Part shown: piece by piece, positions 42,445 to 51,307 of the stretch
Numbering within the stretch: the first letter of the stretch is position 1
Layout of the letters: each line of letters starts with the position of its first letter
Source: Sneathiella sp. HT1-7
GTDB lineage: Bacteria; Pseudomonadota; Alphaproteobacteria; Sneathiellales; Sneathiellaceae
DNA length: 64,000 nt
Reading direction: 5' to 3'
Assembly: GCF_020731145.1 (NCBI RefSeq)
Contig: NZ_JAJFZN010000001.1
Span: forward strand, 992,001-1,056,000
Notes under the pieces: generated by a model
The model's database searches: none
What the model was told of the DNA's origin: nothing
What the model saw: only the letters and a program-made list of their open reading frames with translations
Program-made: the position numbers and the translations under genes

Positions 42445-45400
42445 TGGATCTTAGCCGCCTCGTTAAGATATTTGTCCGTCACAAGAATGCTGCCAATCTG
42501 CTGATGATCATGATGATTGTCATCGGGGTGGCGTCCATCTATCGGCTCAACACGCAGTTTTTTCCGGACTTTGGAACCGAGGTGATCACCACCAGCATTA
42601 TCTGGCCGGGCGCAAGCGCGGAGGATGTCGACGGTAATATCACAACGGCGATTTTGCCGGAGGTTCGCTTTCTCAACGGGGTCAAGCGCGTTACCTCCTA
42701 TTCCGTGGAGGGCAGCAGCGCAATTGTTGTGGAGTTTGAGCCCGAAACCGACATGCAGGCGGCCCTTTCCGATGTCGAACAGGGCGTTACGCAAATCACG
42801 ACCTTCCCCGATACCATCGAAACGCCCATTATAAAGCGGGCTGTGATCTATGATCCCATAGCTCGCCTTTCGATCTCAGGGCCGTATTCAGAGGCGGCCC
42901 TCAAGCAGATTGGCAAGACAATGCGCGACGACCTGCTGGATCTCGGAATTGACAAGATTACTCTTTTCGGCGCACGGGATGAGGAAATCTGGGTTGATGT
43001 CGACAAGAGGGATTTGCGGCGGCTTAATCTCAGCCTTACCGATATTGCTGCGATCATTCGCGATAATTCCCAAGACGTGCCGCTTGGGACTGTTTCCGGC
43101 AGTTTTGAACGTCAATTGCGATCACTCGAACAGAAGACCAATGCGAAGTCTCTTGGAGAGTTAGAGATTAAGTCATTCGACGATGGGCAGAAAATTTACT
43201 TGCGCGATATAGCCAATGTTCGCGACCAGTTTGTCGAAAAAGGATCAACAGGATTGCACCATGGCCGCGCAGCGGTGGAAATCAGTATTCAGCGGGCCCA
43301 GTCGACGGATGCCTTGAAAGCGGCAAAGATAGTTTCTGATTATTTTGAGCAGGAAAAGGGGCGCTGGCCAGCTGAACTTGAGATCAAGCAGTATGATGTG
43401 CAGGCAGGCCTGATTGAAGATCGTATCCGGCTCTTGTTGTACAACGGGGCGAGTGGACTGGCTCTTGTCCTGATTATCTTGTTTATCTTCCTCAATGTTC
43501 GTGTCGCCTTTTGGGTGGCGGCTGGTATCCCGGTTGCGATTTTTGCGACTGCGGGTGTTATGCTTTTGACAGGGCAGTCGATAAACATGATCAGCCTGTT
43601 CGCGATTATCATGTCCCTTGGTATCATTGTTGATGATGCGATTGTTGTCGGCGAACACGCTTCATACCTGCGTTCGACCGGAATGTCTGCGGCTGAGGCT
43701 GCGGAGCGAGGGGCGCTTAGGATGTTGGCACCGGTTTTTGCCTCAAGCCTGACAACGATTGCCGCTTTTTTACCGATTTTCCTGATTGGGGATATCATTG
43801 GACAAATCATTCGTGCCATCCCGTCAGTCGTCGTAGCGGTATTGATCGCTAGCCTGATCGAATGCTTCTTAATATTGCCGGGACATATGCGGCATGCGCT
43901 CCGGTTTCAGGGAAATGGTGCCAGTCGGCTACGCCAGAGTTTCGATGAAAAATTTCGCTATTTCCAAACTCATCTGTTCAAGCGCCTGGTGGAACTCGCC
44001 GTGAGCTGGCGGTATGCGACGCTTGCCGCTGTCGTTGCCATGTTGATCATTTCTTTCGGCTTCTTTTTGGGGGGACGGATCGGATTTAATTTTTTCCCCT
44101 CTCCCGAAGCAAATGTGATTAATGCCAATGTAGTTTTTGCACCCGGCAGTGCGCGCGGTGATACGGAAACCATGGTCAAAGAGCTGGAGCGTGCACTCTA
44201 TAAGGCCGAGAACGATCTGACGGATGGGGAGGGCGGCCTTATTATCATGGCGCTGGGTAAGATCGGCATTAGTACCGGTGATCAGTTCAGCTCTGTTTCT
44301 GGTGATAATCGCGGCGGCATGATGGTGGAGCTCATTTCCGCCGATCTTCGGAATGTTAGGACGGCGGATTTTGTCAAGGCATGGCGGAAAGAGATCATGG
44401 AAATGCCGGGCCTTCAACGGATTGCATTGACTGAGAGGATCGGCGGTCCGCCGGGCCGGGAACTGGATATCCGGTTAAAGGGGGACGATGTAAATACGTT
44501 GAAGGTTGCGGCAGAGGAGGTAAAAGCTCTTCTTAAGAAATTCCGGGGTGTTTCGGATATCGAGGATGATTTGCCGCATGGCAAGCAGGAGATAATTCTT
44601 GAGCTGACGCCGCGTGGCAGGGCACTAGGCTTCACGACAGAGACTATCGCGTCTCAGGTACGTGCCGGATTTGAAGGCGTCATCGCTCGAAAATTTGCCC
44701 GCGGGGATGAGGAAGTGACAATTAGGGTGCAGCTCCCGCGGGATCAGATCGCCATGGAAGCCTTGCGAGACTTTTACCTGAAAAGTGCCTCTGGGATTGA
44801 GGTCCCGCTATCCGCGGTCGTGACCGAACGGAATCAGGTTGGTTTCGCCCGGATCAAGCGCGAGGACGGCGTGCGTGAAGTATCCATTGCAGCGGAAGTG
44901 GATGAAAACTTGACGTCATCGGATCAGGTGCTGTCGGCTCTGCCGGAGGGCGGGCTTGAAGCGATTGCTTCGACATATGGTTTGACCTACCGTTTTGCTG
45001 GCAAATCAGAGGAACAGGCGGATACGATCGCAGATATGCAGTTTGGTGCCACAATCGGCCTCTCTGCGATTTACCTTATTCTGGCCTGGGTGTTTTCATC
45101 CTATTGGCGACCCATTGTTGTGATGTCGATCATTCCTTTTGGCTTGGTCGGGGCAATCTTTGGCCATTACCTACTTGGCTTTAATCTTACCATCCTTTCG
45201 ATGATTGCGTTGTTGGGATTATCGGGGATATTGGTCAATAACTCTATAATTCTGGTTAGTGTGATTGATGAACGCCTTACCAAGGGGCAGGCATATGCGG
45301 AGGCGGTAGTCGACGGCACCTGCGATCGGTTACGGGCGGTCTTGCTCACGTCCCTCACGACAGTTGGCGGATTGACCCCGCTACTTTTTGAAACCAGTCT

Positions 45401-45569
45401 TCAGGCGCAATTCTTGATCCCGATGGCCATTACCTTGGTGTTCGGATTGTTGGCGGCGACGTTTTTGGTTCTTTTTCTGGTGCCAGCCTTGCTAGTCATT
45501 CAGGCAGATTTCGGCCGGGTGACGGGCTGGATAAAGGCGTTCTACTTTCCGAAAGCTCAGGCTGATTAA
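42444..45569 (+). CDS. RND family efflux pump (inner-membrane transporter)
   Basis: A 1041-residue AcrB/MdtB-like pump with two sets of six transmembrane helices and two large periplasmic domains. Landmarks are LNTQFFPDFGTEVITTSIIWPGASAEDVD, the proton-relay segment LGIIVDDAIVVGEHA in helix 4 and PVFASSLTTIAAFLPIF. The second half has LLGLSGILVNNSIILVSVIDE, in which the paired acidic residues are replaced by NN. The start overlaps the adaptor stop by 1 nt. Substrate is unknown. No outer-membrane factor gene follows. Confidence 0.92.
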   Translation: MDLSRLVKIFVRHKNAANLLMIMMIVIGVASIYRLNTQFFPDFGTEVITTSIIWPGASAEDVDGNITTAILPEVRFLNGVKRVTSYSVEGSSAIVVEFEPETDMQAALSDVEQGVTQITTFPDTIETPIIKRAVIYDPIARLSISGPYSEAALKQIGKTMRDDLLDLGIDKITLFGARDEEIWVDVDKRDLRRLNLSLTDIAAIIRDNSQDVPLGTVSGSFERQLRSLEQKTNAKSLGELEIKSFDDGQKIYLRDIANVRDQFVEKGSTGLHHGRAAVEISIQRAQSTDALKAAKIVSDYFEQEKGRWPAELEIKQYDVQAGLIEDRIRLLLYNGASGLALVLIILFIFLNVRVAFWVAAGIPVAIFATAGVMLLTGQSINMISLFAIIMSLGIIVDDAIVVGEHASYLRSTGMSAAEAAERGALRMLAPVFASSLTTIAAFLPIFLIGDIIGQIIRAIPSVVVAVLIASLIECFLILPGHMRHALRFQGNGASRLRQSFDEKFRYFQTHLFKRLVELAVSWRYATLAAVVAMLIISFGFFLGGRIGFNFFPSPEANVINANVVFAPGSARGDTETMVKELERALYKAENDLTDGEGGLIIMALGKIGISTGDQFSSVSGDNRGGMMVELISADLRNVRTADFVKAWRKEIMEMPGLQRIALTERIGGPPGRELDIRLKGDDVNTLKVAAEEVKALLKKFRGVSDIEDDLPHGKQEIILELTPRGRALGFTTETIASQVRAGFEGVIARKFARGDEEVTIRVQLPRDQIAMEALRDFYLKSASGIEVPLSAVVTERNQVGFARIKREDGVREVSIAAEVDENLTSSDQVLSALPEGGLEAIASTYGLTYRFAGKSEEQADTIADMQFGATIGLSAIYLILAWVFSSYWRPIVVMSIIPFGLVGAIFGHYLLGFNLTILSMIALLGLSGILVNNSIILVSVIDERLTKGQAYAEAVVDGTCDRLRAVLLTSLTTVGGLTPLLFETSLQAQFLIPMAITLVFGLLAATFLVLFLVPALLVIQADFGRVTGWIKAFYFPKAQAD

Positions 45570-45572
45570 CGA

Positions 45573-47024
45573 TTAGCGCTGCCAGAAACGGCGGGAGAAA
45601 AGCACGAGTACGGTAAAAAGCTCAAGGCGCCCGAGCAGCATGCCAAGTGACATCAGCCATTTTGCTGGATCAGAGAGCGATTTAAAAGTCCCGGACGGAC
45701 CGACAGTCTCCCCAAGGCCCGGGCCCACATTCGTGATGGATGTTGCCGCGCTTGAAATCGCGGTCAGGAAATCCAGACCGGTGAGGCCGAGCGCGATTGT
45801 GAGCAGGGCGAAGATTACAATAAAAAGAAAAACGAAGCTGGTGACCGATCCAATGGTTTCCTCGGCAAGTGGCTGACCATTGTAGCGCGGTTTATAAATT
45901 GCGCTTGGCCGGATCATCTGCATCAATTGACAGCGTGCGGTTTCCACAAGAATTTGAATGCGGAAGATCTTGATGCTGCAAGAGGCTGAGCCCGCACAAC
46001 CACCAACAAACATAAAAAAGAAGAAGGCTGTCGTACCAAATCCACCCCAGTTGCTGTAGTCGGCGGTGGCATAGCCTGTGCCGGTAATAATGGAGGTTAC
46101 ATTGAAAGTGGCATGTCTCAAGGCGACCCAAAAAGAGATGCCCTCATGCCGTATTTGCCAGATGGTAATGGCTACAATTCCAATCAGGACGATCGAGAGA
46201 AACCACCTGACCTGACTATCCGTAAGAAAGCTGCCCGGTTTTCCTTTGACGATATGCAGATACATCAGAAAGGGTAGGGCGCCCAAAATCATGAAAACGA
46301 CCATGATACTCTCAACAAGCGGGCTTTCAAAATCACCGGCGGATTGATCAGAGGTAGAAAATCCGCCTGTCGAGATTGTCGTCATTGCATGAGTAACAGC
46401 ATCGAATAAGCTCATCCCTGTCATCCAGAGGGCAAATGTGCAAATCAAGCTTAGGACGAGATAGATGTAGCCGATCGCCTTGACGATATCTGCAACGCGG
46501 GGCAGAGCCTTTTCTGATGTCGCCTCGGAGGCTTCCATACGGAAAAGTTGCATGCCGCCAATTCTGAGTAGAGGCATGATCGCAATCGCTGTCACAATGA
46601 TGCCAATGCCACCAGTCCATTGAAGTAAAGCTCGCCACATCAGGATGCCGGGTGGCGCTGTATCAAGACCGGTCAGAACTGTTGATCCGGTGGTTGTCAG
46701 GCCGCTCATCGCTTCAAAAAAGGCGTCCGTATAGGAGATGTTCATCTCGCTGAATGCGAAGGGCAGGGCCGCAGTTGCCGGGAGGATAATCCAGACGGCA
46801 GTCGTGAGCAGGAAAGCCTGACGTCGCCCAAGCTCCAGGCCGCTACCGCGATTTGAAAGAAACAGTCCGCCGCCTACGAAAATCGACACTGTCGCCGAGA
46901 CGAGAAACACCTGCCAGTCCCTGTTGCCAACGGCAAGATCGACGGCGGCGGGTACAAGCATGGCGAGCCCGATAAAGACAAGGAGAATTCCGTTGATTGC
47001 GAAAATCAGGCGAAAGTTGATCAC
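45573..47024 (-). CDS. trkH: TrkH family potassium uptake protein
   Basis: A 483-residue polytopic membrane protein with the four-repeat selectivity architecture. The first pore loop is EAMSGLTTTGSTVL, the second AMTTISTGGFSTSD, the third NVTSIITGTGYATADY and the fourth AATSITNVGPGLGETVGP, each with a central glycine for the K+ filter. It would work with a TrkA NAD-binding partner encoded elsewhere. It converges on the RND pump gene with 3 nt between stops and follows folE by 13 nt. Confidence 0.92.
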   Translation of the reverse strand: MINFRLIFAINGILLVFIGLAMLVPAAVDLAVGNRDWQVFLVSATVSIFVGGGLFLSNRGSGLELGRRQAFLLTTAVWIILPATAALPFAFSEMNISYTDAFFEAMSGLTTTGSTVLTGLDTAPPGILMWRALLQWTGGIGIIVTAIAIMPLLRIGGMQLFRMEASEATSEKALPRVADIVKAIGYIYLVLSLICTFALWMTGMSLFDAVTHAMTTISTGGFSTSDQSAGDFESPLVESIMVVFMILGALPFLMYLHIVKGKPGSFLTDSQVRWFLSIVLIGIVAITIWQIRHEGISFWVALRHATFNVTSIITGTGYATADYSNWGGFGTTAFFFFMFVGGCAGSASCSIKIFRIQILVETARCQLMQMIRPSAIYKPRYNGQPLAEETIGSVTSFVFLFIVIFALLTIALGLTGLDFLTAISSAATSITNVGPGLGETVGPSGTFKSLSDPAKWLMSLGMLLGRLELFTVLVLFSRRFWQR

Positions 47025-47037
47025 GGCCCTGCCGCAC

Positions 47038-47628
47038 TCAGCCTTTATCGATGAAAGAGAGTAACTCGCGCCGAGTAATATCTGACCGGCGGAATATGCC
47101 GAGCATCGTGCTTGTTACCATCGTGACGCCGTCCTTATGGACGCCGCGTGTTGTCATGCATTGATGGGCGCTTTCGATGATGACGGCGACGCCTTTCGGT
47201 TGCAGCGTCCTCTCGATTGTCTCAGCAATCTGTCGGGTGAGTTTTTCCTGAATTTGCAATCTTTTGGCATAGGCGTCCACGACCCGCGCGAGTTTTGATA
47301 TGCCGACAACCCGATTGCTGGGCATATAGGCGACATGAGCGACCCCGATAATCGGTACCATGTGATGCTCGCAATAGCTTTCGACCCGAATATCTTTCAG
47401 GACCACCATCTCGTCATAGCCATTTACCTCTTCAAAGGTGCGGGATAGATACGTGTCGGGATCTTCATTGTAGCCGGCAAAAAACTCAAGATATGATCGC
47501 GCTACCCGATCCGGCGTTCCGACCAGCCCTTCGCGTTCCGGATCATCCCCTGCCCAGCGGATCAGGGTTCGCACGGCCTCTTCGGCCTGATCTTTCGTTG
47601 GTTTCTTAGGGTGGCTATGTTTGTTCAT
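47038..47628 (-). CDS. folE: GTP cyclohydrolase I
   Basis: This enzyme converts GTP to dihydroneopterin triphosphate for folate or queuosine-type products. The zinc ligands are in [20 protein letters not shown] and [11 protein letters not shown]. The GTP loop [27 protein letters not shown] is conserved. Length is 196 aa. It lies 35 nt downstream of apaG and 13 nt upstream of trkH. Operon membership is likely but functionally unrelated. Confidence 0.95.
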   Translation of the reverse strand: MNKHSHPKKPTKDQAEEAVRTLIRWAGDDPEREGLVGTPDRVARSYLEFFAGYNEDPDTYLSRTFEEVNGYDEMVVLKDIRVESYCEHHMVPIIGVAHVAYMPSNRVVGISKLARVVDAYAKRLQIQEKLTRQIAETIERTLQPKGVAVIIESAHQCMTTRGVHKDGVTMVTSTMLGIFRRSDITRRELLSFIDKG

Positions 47629-47663
47629 ATCTGAATATTTCCTGAGATGGGCAGCGCCGCCAT

Positions 47664-48071
47664 TTAGTGGAGGGACGACATGGCGTCCGGGCTATCCAGT
47701 GAGAACGCCGGAATGTCGACTGCGAACAAATTTCCTTCTTCCGATTCCATATCATAGGAGCCAACCATGATGCCCGACGGCGTCGAAAGCGGCGTTCCGC
47801 TGGTATATTCATAAATATCGCCTGGCGCAAGGATCGGTTGTTCTCCGACGACACCTTCGCCGTCCACTGTTTCCGTATGGCCCTCAGCATTTGTAATGCG
47901 CCAATGACGGTTACGAAGGGTTACTGTCCGCCTTCCCTGATTCTCTATCTTGACCTGATAGGCCCAGACATAAAGCCCATCCTCCGGGCGGGAGCGGTCG
48001 CTCAGGTAGATGGGTGTCACTGAAACCTGAACATTTTCCGTGATTTTGCTATAAGCACCCGCGTCCGTCAT
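47664..48071 (-). CDS. apaG: ApaG family protein
   Basis: A 135-residue protein of fibronectin III-like fold. [32 protein letters not shown] is the family core and [33 protein letters not shown] completes it. ApaG is linked to magnesium/cobalt handling and to Ap4A metabolism, but its molecular role is unsettled. It lies downstream of metZ on the same strand, an order common in alphaproteobacteria. Confidence 0.92.
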   Translation of the reverse strand: MTDAGAYSKITENVQVSVTPIYLSDRSRPEDGLYVWAYQVKIENQGRRTVTLRNRHWRITNAEGHTETVDGEGVVGEQPILAPGDIYEYTSGTPLSTPSGIMVGSYDMESEEGNLFAVDIPAFSLDSPDAMSSLH

Positions 48072-48171
48072 ATCGTTTCCTGCCCGCCTTCATTCCGATT
48101 GGCTCAATTCCCTTGAATATTGCCCTATGGGCCCGTTTTGTCCAGTAAATCGGTAAAAGAACGGTGTCGGC

Positions 48172-48196
48172 GCGGCGGAAATATCAGTCCCGCCGC
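48172..48196 (-). terminator. Hairpin after metZ
   Basis: GCGGCGG and CCGCCGC form an exact 7-bp GC-rich stem with an 11-nt loop, starting 9 nt after the metZ stop. No T tract follows on the minus strand, so termination may be weak or factor-assisted. Confidence 0.35.
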
Positions 48197-48204
48197 CCCA
48201 TACC

Positions 48205-49422
48205 TCAATCTGTTTGGTGGCTTAGCGCGTAGCCAAGATCTTCTATCAGGTCATCCACATCTTCAAGGCCGACTGATAGGCGAACCATGCTTTCGGTGAT
48301 GCCGAGCTCTTTCTTAATGGCGTCATCAACGCTGGAATGGGTCGTCGTCGTCGGATGGGTAATCAGTGATTTCGCATCGCCGAGGTTATTACTGATATCG
48401 ATCAGTGACAGCCGGTTGAGAGCGGAGAAAGCCTCTTCCTGCCCGCCCTCGACTTCAAAGGTGACAAGTGTACCGCCGCGGGCCATTTGTTGTTTGGCAA
48501 GGGCATGTTGCGGATGCGTTTCGCTGCCTGGAAAAATGACGCGGCTTATCGCCGGATGATCTTCAAGAAAGGCGGCAACTTTCTCTGCATTGTTGCACTG
48601 CTTATCGACGCGCAGTTCAAGTGTTTCAAGACCTTTCAGCAAGTTCCAGGCGTTGAATGGGCTGAGGGCCGGTCCGGTATGCTTGAGATAGGGGGCGAGA
48701 GTATCCTCGACAAACTCTTCCGATCCCAAAACGATTCCGCCAAGGCAGCGCCCCTGTCCATCGATGTGTTTAGTGGCCGAATAAACCACGATATCGGCAC
48801 CGAGACTGAGAGGATGCTGCAAGACAGGTGTTGCAAAGACATTATCGACTATTACCTTCGCGCCGACCTTATGGGCCAGATCGGAAATAGCCGCGATATC
48901 CATGATCTCAAGCGCCGGGTTGGACGGCGTTTCAAAGAAAACACAGGCCGTCTTCTCATTGATTGCGCTTTTCCATTGATCGATGTCGGTGCCATCAATC
49001 AAGGTGACATTCACACCGAACCTCGGCAGGACGGTTTCGATAATATAGAGGCAAGAACCAAATAGCGCCTTGGGTGCCACCACATGATCGCCCGCTTTAA
49101 GCAAGGACATCAGCGCGCCATTCACGGCTGCCATGCCGCTCGCGGTCGCGCGTGCTGCCTCCGCTCCGTCTTCCAGAAGGATCATCCGGTCTTCGAACAT
49201 GGAAAGGGTCGGGTTGGCGTAGCGGGAATATATAAATCCCTCATTTTCGCCCTTGAAGCGACCCGCCGCCTGTTCCGCGCTGTCATAGACAAAGCCCGAA
49301 TTCATAAAGATGGCTTCTGATGTTTCGTTAAATTGGGAGCGTTTGGTGCCGCCGCGCACCAGTTTTGTGGCGGTTCGGTAGCTTTTGGCGCGGGCTTGCG
49401 CTGTCTCTTTTTCGTTCGTCAT
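48205..49422 (-). CDS. metZ: O-succinylhomoserine sulfhydrylase
   Basis: This PLP enzyme makes homocysteine directly from O-succinylhomoserine and sulfide in methionine synthesis. The Cys/Met metabolism signature contains the PLP lysine in VYSATKHIDGQGRCLGG. The N-terminus ATKLVRGGTKRSQFNETSEAIFMNSGFVYDSAEQAA and IYSRYANPTLSMFEDRM match MetZ. Length is 405 aa from ATG 49422, which has GAGGATAAC directly upstream. The frame is open to 49455 but that start lies within the leader. A SAM-II riboswitch and a terminator precede it, so high S-adenosylmethionine should shut it off. Confidence 0.93.
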   Translation of the reverse strand: MTNEKETAQARAKSYRTATKLVRGGTKRSQFNETSEAIFMNSGFVYDSAEQAAGRFKGENEGFIYSRYANPTLSMFEDRMILLEDGAEAARATASGMAAVNGALMSLLKAGDHVVAPKALFGSCLYIIETVLPRFGVNVTLIDGTDIDQWKSAINEKTACVFFETPSNPALEIMDIAAISDLAHKVGAKVIVDNVFATPVLQHPLSLGADIVVYSATKHIDGQGRCLGGIVLGSEEFVEDTLAPYLKHTGPALSPFNAWNLLKGLETLELRVDKQCNNAEKVAAFLEDHPAISRVIFPGSETHPQHALAKQQMARGGTLVTFEVEGGQEEAFSALNRLSLIDISNNLGDAKSLITHPTTTTHSSVDDAIKKELGITESMVRLSVGLEDVDDLIEDLGYALSHQTD

Positions 49423-49437
49423 GTTATCCTCGAGGCA

Positions 49438-49466
49438 TAAAAAAACCCCGACCATCGATCAGGGTT
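49438..49466 (-). terminator. Leader terminator of metZ
   Basis: On the minus strand AACCCTGATC and GGTCGGGGTT form a 10-bp stem (two G-T pairs) with a 3-nt loop, running into seven T residues. It lies between the SAM-II aptamer and the metZ ribosome binding site. The 3' arm contains GGTCGGG, also present in the aptamer 3' strand, so mutually exclusive pairing is possible. Confidence 0.7.
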
Positions 49467-49474
49467 CCTACGAG

Positions 49475-49534
49475 CCCCGACCTTTTAGCGTTTCTTTTAC
49501 GTGGCCGCAAGCCGGTCGGCACAAATCACCACAT
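49475..49534 (-). ncRNA. SAM-II riboswitch
   Basis: On the minus strand the leader contains GTGGTGATTTGTGCCGACC, then GGCTTGCGGCCACGT, then an A-rich linker and CGCTAAAAGGTCGG. These are the conserved segments of the SAM-II pseudoknot found ahead of methionine genes in alphaproteobacteria. CCGACC in the first loop can pair with GGTCGG at the 3' end, and GTGG with CCAC. It sits directly upstream of metZ, as expected. Confidence 0.85.
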
Positions 49535-49541
49535 CGAAATG

Positions 49542-49568
49542 ATTATCGCCATGGTTATGGGCTGTCAA
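49542..49568 (-). promoter_or_regulatory. Promoter of the metZ leader
   Basis: On the minus strand a perfect -35 TTGACA is followed after 15 nt by GATAAT, or after 17 nt by TAATCA. Either -10 places the transcript start just before the SAM-II aptamer. Confidence 0.5.
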
Positions 49569-49577
49569 GAATTTCTG

Positions 49578-49606
49578 TTGCGGTGAATAGAGACTTTCTG
49601 TACTTA
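49578..49606 (+). promoter_or_regulatory. Promoter of tRNA-Gly
   Basis: TTGCGG and TACTTA are separated by 17 nt, and the -10 hexamer ends 11 nt before the tRNA 5' end. Both hexamers match 4 of 6 consensus bases. It is divergent from the metZ promoter a few bases away. Confidence 0.45.
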
Positions 49607-49617
49607 ATTGTTGGAAT

Positions 49618-49691
49618 GCGGGCGTAGCTCAATGGCAGAGCAGAAGCTTCCCAAGCTTACGACGAGGGTTCGATTCCCTTCGCCCGCTCCA
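49618..49691 (+). tRNA. tRNA-Gly (anticodon CCC)
   Basis: GCGGGCG at the 5' end pairs with CGCCCGC, followed by T and encoded CCA. The D arm is GCTC/GAGC, the anticodon loop is TTCCCAA and the T arm GAGGG/CCCTT holds GTTCGATT. The outermost anticodon-stem pair is a G-A mismatch. Length is 74 nt including CCA. Confidence 0.95.
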
Positions 49692-49701
49692 TTTTTTTCT
49701 G

Positions 49702-51090
49702 CTACTTCCCTACCATATCTTCGGGGCGGACCCAGTCATTGAATTGCTCCTCTGTGAGGAGGTTCAGCTTGAGGGCGGCTTCTTTCAGGCTGCTGTTGTC
49801 CGCATAGGCTTTTTTGGCTATTTTGGCGGCGTTGTCATAGCCGATATGCGGGTTGAGCGCGGTCACCAGCATCAGTGATTGTGCCATCAACTCGTCAATC
49901 CGGGCTTTGTTCGCCTCGATCCCGGTAACGCAATTATCCGTAAAGCTGCGGAGCGCGTCGCCGAGGAGCCGGATCGATTGCAGGACATTATAGATGATCA
50001 CCGGCTTAAACGCGTTCAACTCGAAATGACCGTTGGAACCGGCGACGGTGACCGTTACATGATTGCCCATGACCTGCGCCGAGACCTGCGTCACCGCCTC
50101 GCATTGGGTTGGGTTAACTTTCCCGGGCATGATCGAGGAGCCGGGTTCGTTTGCGGGGAGAATCAGCTCACCAAGGCCGCTTCGCGGTCCACTCGCCAGG
50201 AAGCGTATATCATTGGCGATTTTCATGGCGCTCGTCGCGATCACATTCAGAACACCGGAAAGCTCGACCAGTGCATCATGGGCGGCAATCGCCTCGAACT
50301 TATTCTTCGCGCTGGTAAAGGGAAGACCGGTCAAGTCGGAAAGGTTTGAGACGAACATTTCCGCAAAACCCGGCGCGGCGTTGAGTCCCGTGCCGACGGC
50401 GGTGCCGCCCTGCGCGAGTTCCATCACACGGGGGAGCGCATCCTTCAGGCGTGCCATGCTGAGTTCTATCTGACGGGCATATGCCGAAAACTCCTGACCG
50501 AGTGTGATGGGCACGGCATCCTGCGTATGCGTTCGGCCGATCTTGATAATATCAGCGAAATCGTCACTTTTTTTCTGTAGAGCCTGATGAATATGCGCGA
50601 GCGACGGGAGCAGGTGATGTGAGACTTGCTCTGCCGCAGCGATGGACATGGCGGTAGGAAAGCTGTCGTTGGAGCTTTGGCCTAAATTAACGTGATCATT
50701 GGGATGGACCGGGCTTTTTTGTCCGAGCGGGGCACCCAGAATTTCATTGGCGCGGTTCGCGATCACCTCATTGGCGTTCATATTGCTTTGCGTACCCGAA
50801 CCTGTCTGCCAGATAACCAGCGGGAAGTGCTCGATGAGCTTACCGTCGATTACTTCGTCAGCCGCCATGATGATGGCATCGGCGAGCTTGCTATCGAGCT
50901 TTCCCAGCATCTGGTTGCTGAGGGCCGCCGTTTTTTTCTGTAGACCAAGCGCACGAATGAGCGGCGCGGGTAGACGTTCCGTACCGATTTTGAAGTTCTC
51001 ATGCGATCGTTCTGTTTGCGCGCCCCAATAGCGATCCGCGGGAACAGAAACTTCTCCCATCGTATCCGTTTCAACTCTAGTTGCAGACAT
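49702..51090 (-). CDS. fumC: Class II fumarate hydratase
   Basis: A TCA-cycle enzyme of 462 aa, oxygen-stable and iron-free. The N-terminus [29 protein letters not shown] and the fumarase/aspartase signature [16 protein letters not shown] are both present, with [17 protein letters not shown] and [10 protein letters not shown]. Family-typical [18 protein letters not shown] completes the set. The start has GGAG a short distance upstream. It follows the small GGDEF-coupled membrane protein gene on the same strand by 43 nt. Confidence 0.95.
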   Translation of the reverse strand: MSATRVETDTMGEVSVPADRYWGAQTERSHENFKIGTERLPAPLIRALGLQKKTAALSNQMLGKLDSKLADAIIMAADEVIDGKLIEHFPLVIWQTGSGTQSNMNANEVIANRANEILGAPLGQKSPVHPNDHVNLGQSSNDSFPTAMSIAAAEQVSHHLLPSLAHIHQALQKKSDDFADIIKIGRTHTQDAVPITLGQEFSAYARQIELSMARLKDALPRVMELAQGGTAVGTGLNAAPGFAEMFVSNLSDLTGLPFTSAKNKFEAIAAHDALVELSGVLNVIATSAMKIANDIRFLASGPRSGLGELILPANEPGSSIMPGKVNPTQCEAVTQVSAQVMGNHVTVTVAGSNGHFELNAFKPVIIYNVLQSIRLLGDALRSFTDNCVTGIEANKARIDELMAQSLMLVTALNPHIGYDNAAKIAKKAYADNSSLKEAALKLNLLTEEQFNDWVRPEDMVGK

Positions 51091-51133
51091 GTCAGATCTC
51101 CTTTGAAGTATCAGCTTGTCTCAGTATCTGGTG

Positions 51134-51307
51134 TCACGCCGTCGCATATACAAACAGCGCTTGCAGACAAAGATAAATCGCGATGGCGATCAGGAACAGA
51201 TTGAGGGTGCGGTCGGCGGCCTTTCCCATTTCCTTCAGCTTTCGGGCGAAGAAAATTCGTGTAATAAACAGGACAACAAAAAGAACCGAGAGAATTTTCA
51301 GGATCAT
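51134..51307 (-). CDS. 57-residue two-helix membrane protein coupled to the GGDEF gene
   Basis: A small open frame encoding MILKILSVLFVVLFITRIFF, a basic linker (ARKLKEMGKAADRTLN) and a second hydrophobic helix (LFLIAIAIYLCLQALFVYA). Its ATG overlaps the TGA of the diguanylate cyclase gene in an ATGA arrangement, good evidence that it is translated. It is not recognised as any family. The clear two-helix hairpin and coupling suggest it sits in the inner membrane with, or regulates, the cyclase. It is easily missed because of its length. Confidence 0.6.
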   Translation of the reverse strand: MILKILSVLFVVLFITRIFFARKLKEMGKAADRTLNLFLIAIAIYLCLQALFVYATA

